DNA of 56,313 nt from Fidelibacterota bacterium (GTDB lineage Bacteria; Marinisomatota; Marinisomatia; SCGC-AAA003-L08; GCA-002719095), in NCBI GenBank assembly GCA_002705575.1, contig PAHI01000074.1, positions 1 through 56,313 on the forward strand, read 5' to 3'. Position 1 is the first letter of the stretch. Every line of letters starts with the position of its first letter. The position numbers were made by a program, and so were the translations under genes. Below, in pieces: positions 53,694 through 56,313 of this stretch. The notes under the pieces are model-generated. The model made no database searches. It saw nothing but the letters and a program-made list of their open reading frames with translations, and had not been told where the DNA came from.

Positions 53694-56099
53694 TTAGCCT
53701 AAAATTAAATTAATTATTTTTACAATATCTAAAACATCTACCAAACTATCTTGATTTAAATCTCCAAGACAGCTTGATGTAAGTAAGCTTATATTTAAAA
53801 TATGATTTACGACTAAAACAATGTCGCTTACATCAATCGAACCATCTTCATTTACATCGCCATTTGAAACACATACTTGATAGCATTCAAAATCAAAAAC
53901 ACCCCTAGGATATACTTTAAATTCTCCATAGCTGTATGCAACAACGCCAGACAAGCAGTCATAGCTATCTCCTTGACTTAAAGATGGCCAATCATTACCA
54001 TTGTAATAATAGTCATCAATCATAAAAGAACCACCATTTAGATCACTCGCTGTCCAGTTGCCAAATTCATCCACAGAATTCAATGTAACCCCACTTAATC
54101 CAACAAGCATACTTTCATACTGTTCTCCCGAAGCAGAACACTGGATACCCAAATCAGAAGCGCTTATTTGCAATGGTAAAACTACATTACCAGAGGATAT
54201 AACATTATAAGAAGTAATATTTTTTATTTCGGTCTGACTATAATATTCATCAATTTCACCAAAAATAGAGACCTCATCCCCAACAATAGGAGTCAAAGAG
54301 GCATCATACGCTAGAATGCCACTCCAAGTTAGAATGTTTGAATCTTGCATAAAAAAGCTTCCAGATGGAGAGACATGCGTTATAATGCCACTAATTGCAG
54401 CCTCTGTACCATCTAAAGCCGTTTCAAAACAATAAGCGCCTTGATCTTCTGTATACTGAACATCATATATTGACAATCCTCCTACTGTAATAGATACATT
54501 ATCAAGACTTGAATAATTAAAGTCATTATCAATCACTTGCAGTGAGAACTCTAAAACACCGTACTCATTTGGAGCGGTAAATGTTACAACCTGCTCTTCA
54601 TAACTACTCAAAGAAACACTGGGACCAGCAGTCTGAGTCCACAAATAACCTACAATACTACCATCATCTGAACCTGTCCCACTTAATGTTACTAAATCTA
54701 AATACTCAACCGTTTGATCTGGACCAGCATTTGCAACAGGAATACTAAAATCACACGTACCATCATCAGAATTAGCATCTGGATTATAGTTGCTTGCAGC
54801 CGGATCGGTGCACCCATAGACATTAAGGTCATGAGGGTGAAAACCTACATACAACCATGTATCAACATCAAAAACAATCCATTCTGAGCTTTCTGCATTA
54901 GTTCCAGCAGAAGTCACCCAATCACCTGAATTTCCTGAAGTAACAGAAGATTTTCGTACCAAGGTATGATCTTTGGTTCCACCTAAAACACCTGCAACAC
55001 CCCAACCTGAGCTACCAGGGTCTTCAGATACATCACCTACACAATCAAGAACCTGATAATCTGTAGATGTCCCAAAGGCAAGACAATAGGCATCATTACC
55101 ATTGCTTAAGTATGAATGCGTTTGATCACAAACTGCTTGAATGCTTGAAGACGCACTGGTATGACATATAACAAAAACATCTCCAGGTAAAATTTGAGCA
55201 TTTGAATCAAAAGTATTCCAATAATCAAACTCACCTAGTACATCTGGACCATTTGAATTGCTTGGGAAAGCATACCCTGATAGATATACTGTTTCTGATG
55301 TAGGGTTGTATATTTCTAAAAATTTATTATTTGAACTCCCTTCTGCGTATTCCGAGAAAAACAACGGATTTGAACTGCAGCCCGAACTATCACCATTACA
55401 CACTCCACAAGCATCTACTACTGCAGCTCCTCCACATTCACCCAAACAATCATCAAAAAGACAACTCCCATCATTGGCTGTTGCCTCAGAATTATAATTA
55501 CAAGCTAATTCATCAGTACAACCAGGAGTCTGGTTATCTAAAAACCCTGCAAAATTAACTGTCGCTGTTTCTGGAGCAGAAACCTCAACCAAATCTATAT
55601 AATATGCTGTAGGATCATCACCTGTAGAAGATGTATAAAGTCTAGCCTGAACAACTAAAGCATCTTTTCCATCAGGAATTGTCCATGTATGGCTTAATTG
55701 ACTCCATCCTGTACCATCTGTGTAATCACTATTACCTCCAGCAGAACCTTGACTGCTTGTAATATCAGTGCTAGTCACATATCTTCCCCATATCCTAAGC
55801 GATGGACTACCATCAGGTACATCATCATATCCAAAAAAGCTTGCAGTCACAATATCTCCAGCGCTTAGGTTTTGTATATATGATAAATATGCTTCAGGGG
55901 TACCACTGATTGGAGACTCGCTAACTGAAAGCATATAATCTCCATCGTATGGAGTTACACCATCAGTTGCGCCTACGTTTATAGCATTTGTAAGATTTCC
56001 ATAAGAACCTAAAATAGTACCACCATCTTCCCAGCTATATGTTTGTGAAAAAACTAAATTAAAAACTGTAATTATGAATATATATACGTATTTATGCAA
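53694..56099 (-). CDS. Secreted lamin-tail / PKD / double OB-fold protein with dockerin
   Basis: 801 residues with a signal (1-18). Order: a CBM-like jelly-roll (about 20-185), GCTDELACNYNS with a CGGAAVVDACGVC Cys motif (about 190-240), a lamin-tail domain (about 244-410, FLEIYNPTSETVYLSGYAF), GCTDPAASNYNP (about 424), a PKD-type domain (about 455-540), two OB-fold-like domains (about 545-640 and 645-745, each with a Cys pair), and a dockerin-like end with GDVNEDGSIDVSD and GDLNQDSLVDVLD. It is likely a DNA- or glycan-binding surface protein. It is the first gene of the minus-strand block; the 177 bases upstream hold a terminator for the preceding gene and a promoter by position. Confidence 0.82.
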   Translation of the reverse strand: MHKYVYIFIITVFNLVFSQTYSWEDGGTILGSYGNLTNAINVGATDGVTPYDGDYMLSVSESPISGTPEAYLSYIQNLSAGDIVTASFFGYDDVPDGSPSLRIWGRYVTSTDITSSQGSAGGNSDYTDGTGWSQLSHTWTIPDGKDALVVQARLYTSSTGDDPTAYYIDLVEVSAPETATVNFAGFLDNQTPGCTDELACNYNSEATANDGSCLFDDCLGECGGAAVVDACGVCNGDSSGCSSNPLFFSEYAEGSSNNKFLEIYNPTSETVYLSGYAFPSNSNGPDVLGEFDYWNTFDSNAQILPGDVFVICHTSASSSIQAVCDQTHSYLSNGNDAYCLAFGTSTDYQVLDCVGDVSEDPGSSGWGVAGVLGGTKDHTLVRKSSVTSGNSGDWVTSAGTNAESSEWIVFDVDTWLYVGFHPHDLNVYGCTDPAASNYNPDANSDDGTCDFSIPVANAGPDQTVEYLDLVTLSGTGSDDGSIVGYLWTQTAGPSVSLSSYEEQVVTFTAPNEYGVLEFSLQVIDNDFNYSSLDNVSITVGGLSIYDVQYTEDQGAYCFETALDGTEAAISGIITHVSPSGSFFMQDSNILTWSGILAYDASLTPIVGDEVSIFGEIDEYYSQTEIKNITSYNVISSGNVVLPLQISASDLGIQCSASGEQYESMLVGLSGVTLNSVDEFGNWTASDLNGGSFMIDDYYYNGNDWPSLSQGDSYDCLSGVVAYSYGEFKVYPRGVFDFECYQVCVSNGDVNEDGSIDVSDIVLVVNHILNISLLTSSCLGDLNQDSLVDVLDIVKIINLILG

Positions 56100-56216
56100 T
56101 TAGAAAATCTCCTAAATAATTATTTTATTTGTAAAGGGCATGCCGTTAATTTAAATCAATAAATTCAATATCCAATCAACTTTAAATAAATTTAAATACC
56201 ATTTAAAATAAATTAA

Positions 56217-56248
56217 AAAGCCCCACCAAATATTTATGATGGGGCTTT
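56217..56248 (-). terminator. Rho-independent terminator
   Basis: A perfect 9-bp stem, AAAGCCCCA (56217-56225) with TGGGGCTTT (56240-56248), and a 14-base loop. On the minus strand it is followed by TTTTTAATTT. It lies just downstream of the partial gene at 56277 and upstream of the 53694 gene, so it separates two transcripts. It is the only clear GC-stem terminator found in the window. Confidence 0.85.
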
Positions 56249-56276
56249 CTTTAATATCACGTAATGTGAACGTTAA

Positions 56277-56313
56277 TTATTTCATCAACATTACTTTTTG
56301 TGTAGTCACATTA
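56277..56313 (-). CDS. 3' end of a gene for a type IX-sorted protein
   Basis: Only the last 11 whole codons plus stop are in the window: NVTTQKVMLMK then TAA. The ending matches the C-terminal strand of the sorting domain in the 2896 gene, which ends VMTKKMILMK. So it is another exported protein of the same class. Confidence 0.7.
   Translation of the reverse strand, partial: NVTTQKVMLMK

Overview
The window is AT-rich DNA from a Gram-negative bacterium of the FCB group, most likely Candidatus Marinimicrobia (SAR406) or a close marine relative. This placement is inferred from gene content. The evidence is a lipid A cluster with a fused LpxC-FabZ, a BamA/Skp outer-membrane system, a PorD-like (DUF4835) gene, PorV/FadL-like barrels, several giant secreted proteins ending in a FlgD-like type IX sorting domain (motif YPNPFNPSTT), and marine-FCB Cys/Asp repeats of the GCTD...NYNP...DDGTC type. 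Shine-Dalgarno motifs are visible before many genes, which is more than is usual in Bacteroidetes proper. No tRNA, rRNA, insertion sequence, CRISPR array or phage gene was seen.

Layout. (1) 1-9920, minus strand: three secreted proteins with cohesin-like, fibronectin III, Notch-type LNR and LDL-receptor-A-like modules. The leftmost runs off the window. (2) 10134-23068, plus strand: a tightly overlapping housekeeping run, porD-like, envC-like, holB, metG, tatD, rsmA, rpoD, rpsU, glmM, rlmD, an ABC exporter pair, and a pentapeptide-repeat potassium-channel-like gene. (3) 23083-34295, minus strand: an envelope-biogenesis operon in transcription order mrp, uppS, bamA, skp, lpxD, lpxC-fabZ, lpxA, an unknown surface protein, dxr, rseP. 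(4) 34590-40306, plus strand: rng, rplU, rpmA, then a TonB-dependent receptor and a DUF4249-like partner. (5) 40293-56099, minus strand: a long accessory block with two lamin-tail/OB-fold secreted proteins, two PorV/FadL-like barrels, a helix-hairpin-helix outer-membrane barrel, a dead-phosphatase/live-nuclease fusion, two unknown exported proteins, an RMDN-like TPR protein, queG and a heme/copper monooxygenase-like dockerin protein. (6) 56217-56313: a terminator and the last codons of another sorted protein.

How they work together. Regions 2-4 are core functions: translation, peptidoglycan and lipid A precursors, outer-membrane assembly. Two accessory themes stand out. First, cohesin-like modules (region 1) and dockerin-like modules (40293 and 53694 genes) occur in the same window beside type IX sorting domains, which suggests surface assembly of secreted enzymes without a cellulosome. 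Second, 45415-56099 carries, on separate genes of one operon, the parts that ExeM-type extracellular nucleases hold in one chain (lamin-tail, OB-fold, EEP nuclease), together with a ComEA-like helix-hairpin-helix barrel. I propose a surface DNA-processing or DNA-scavenging system. This is inference from domain content and gene order.
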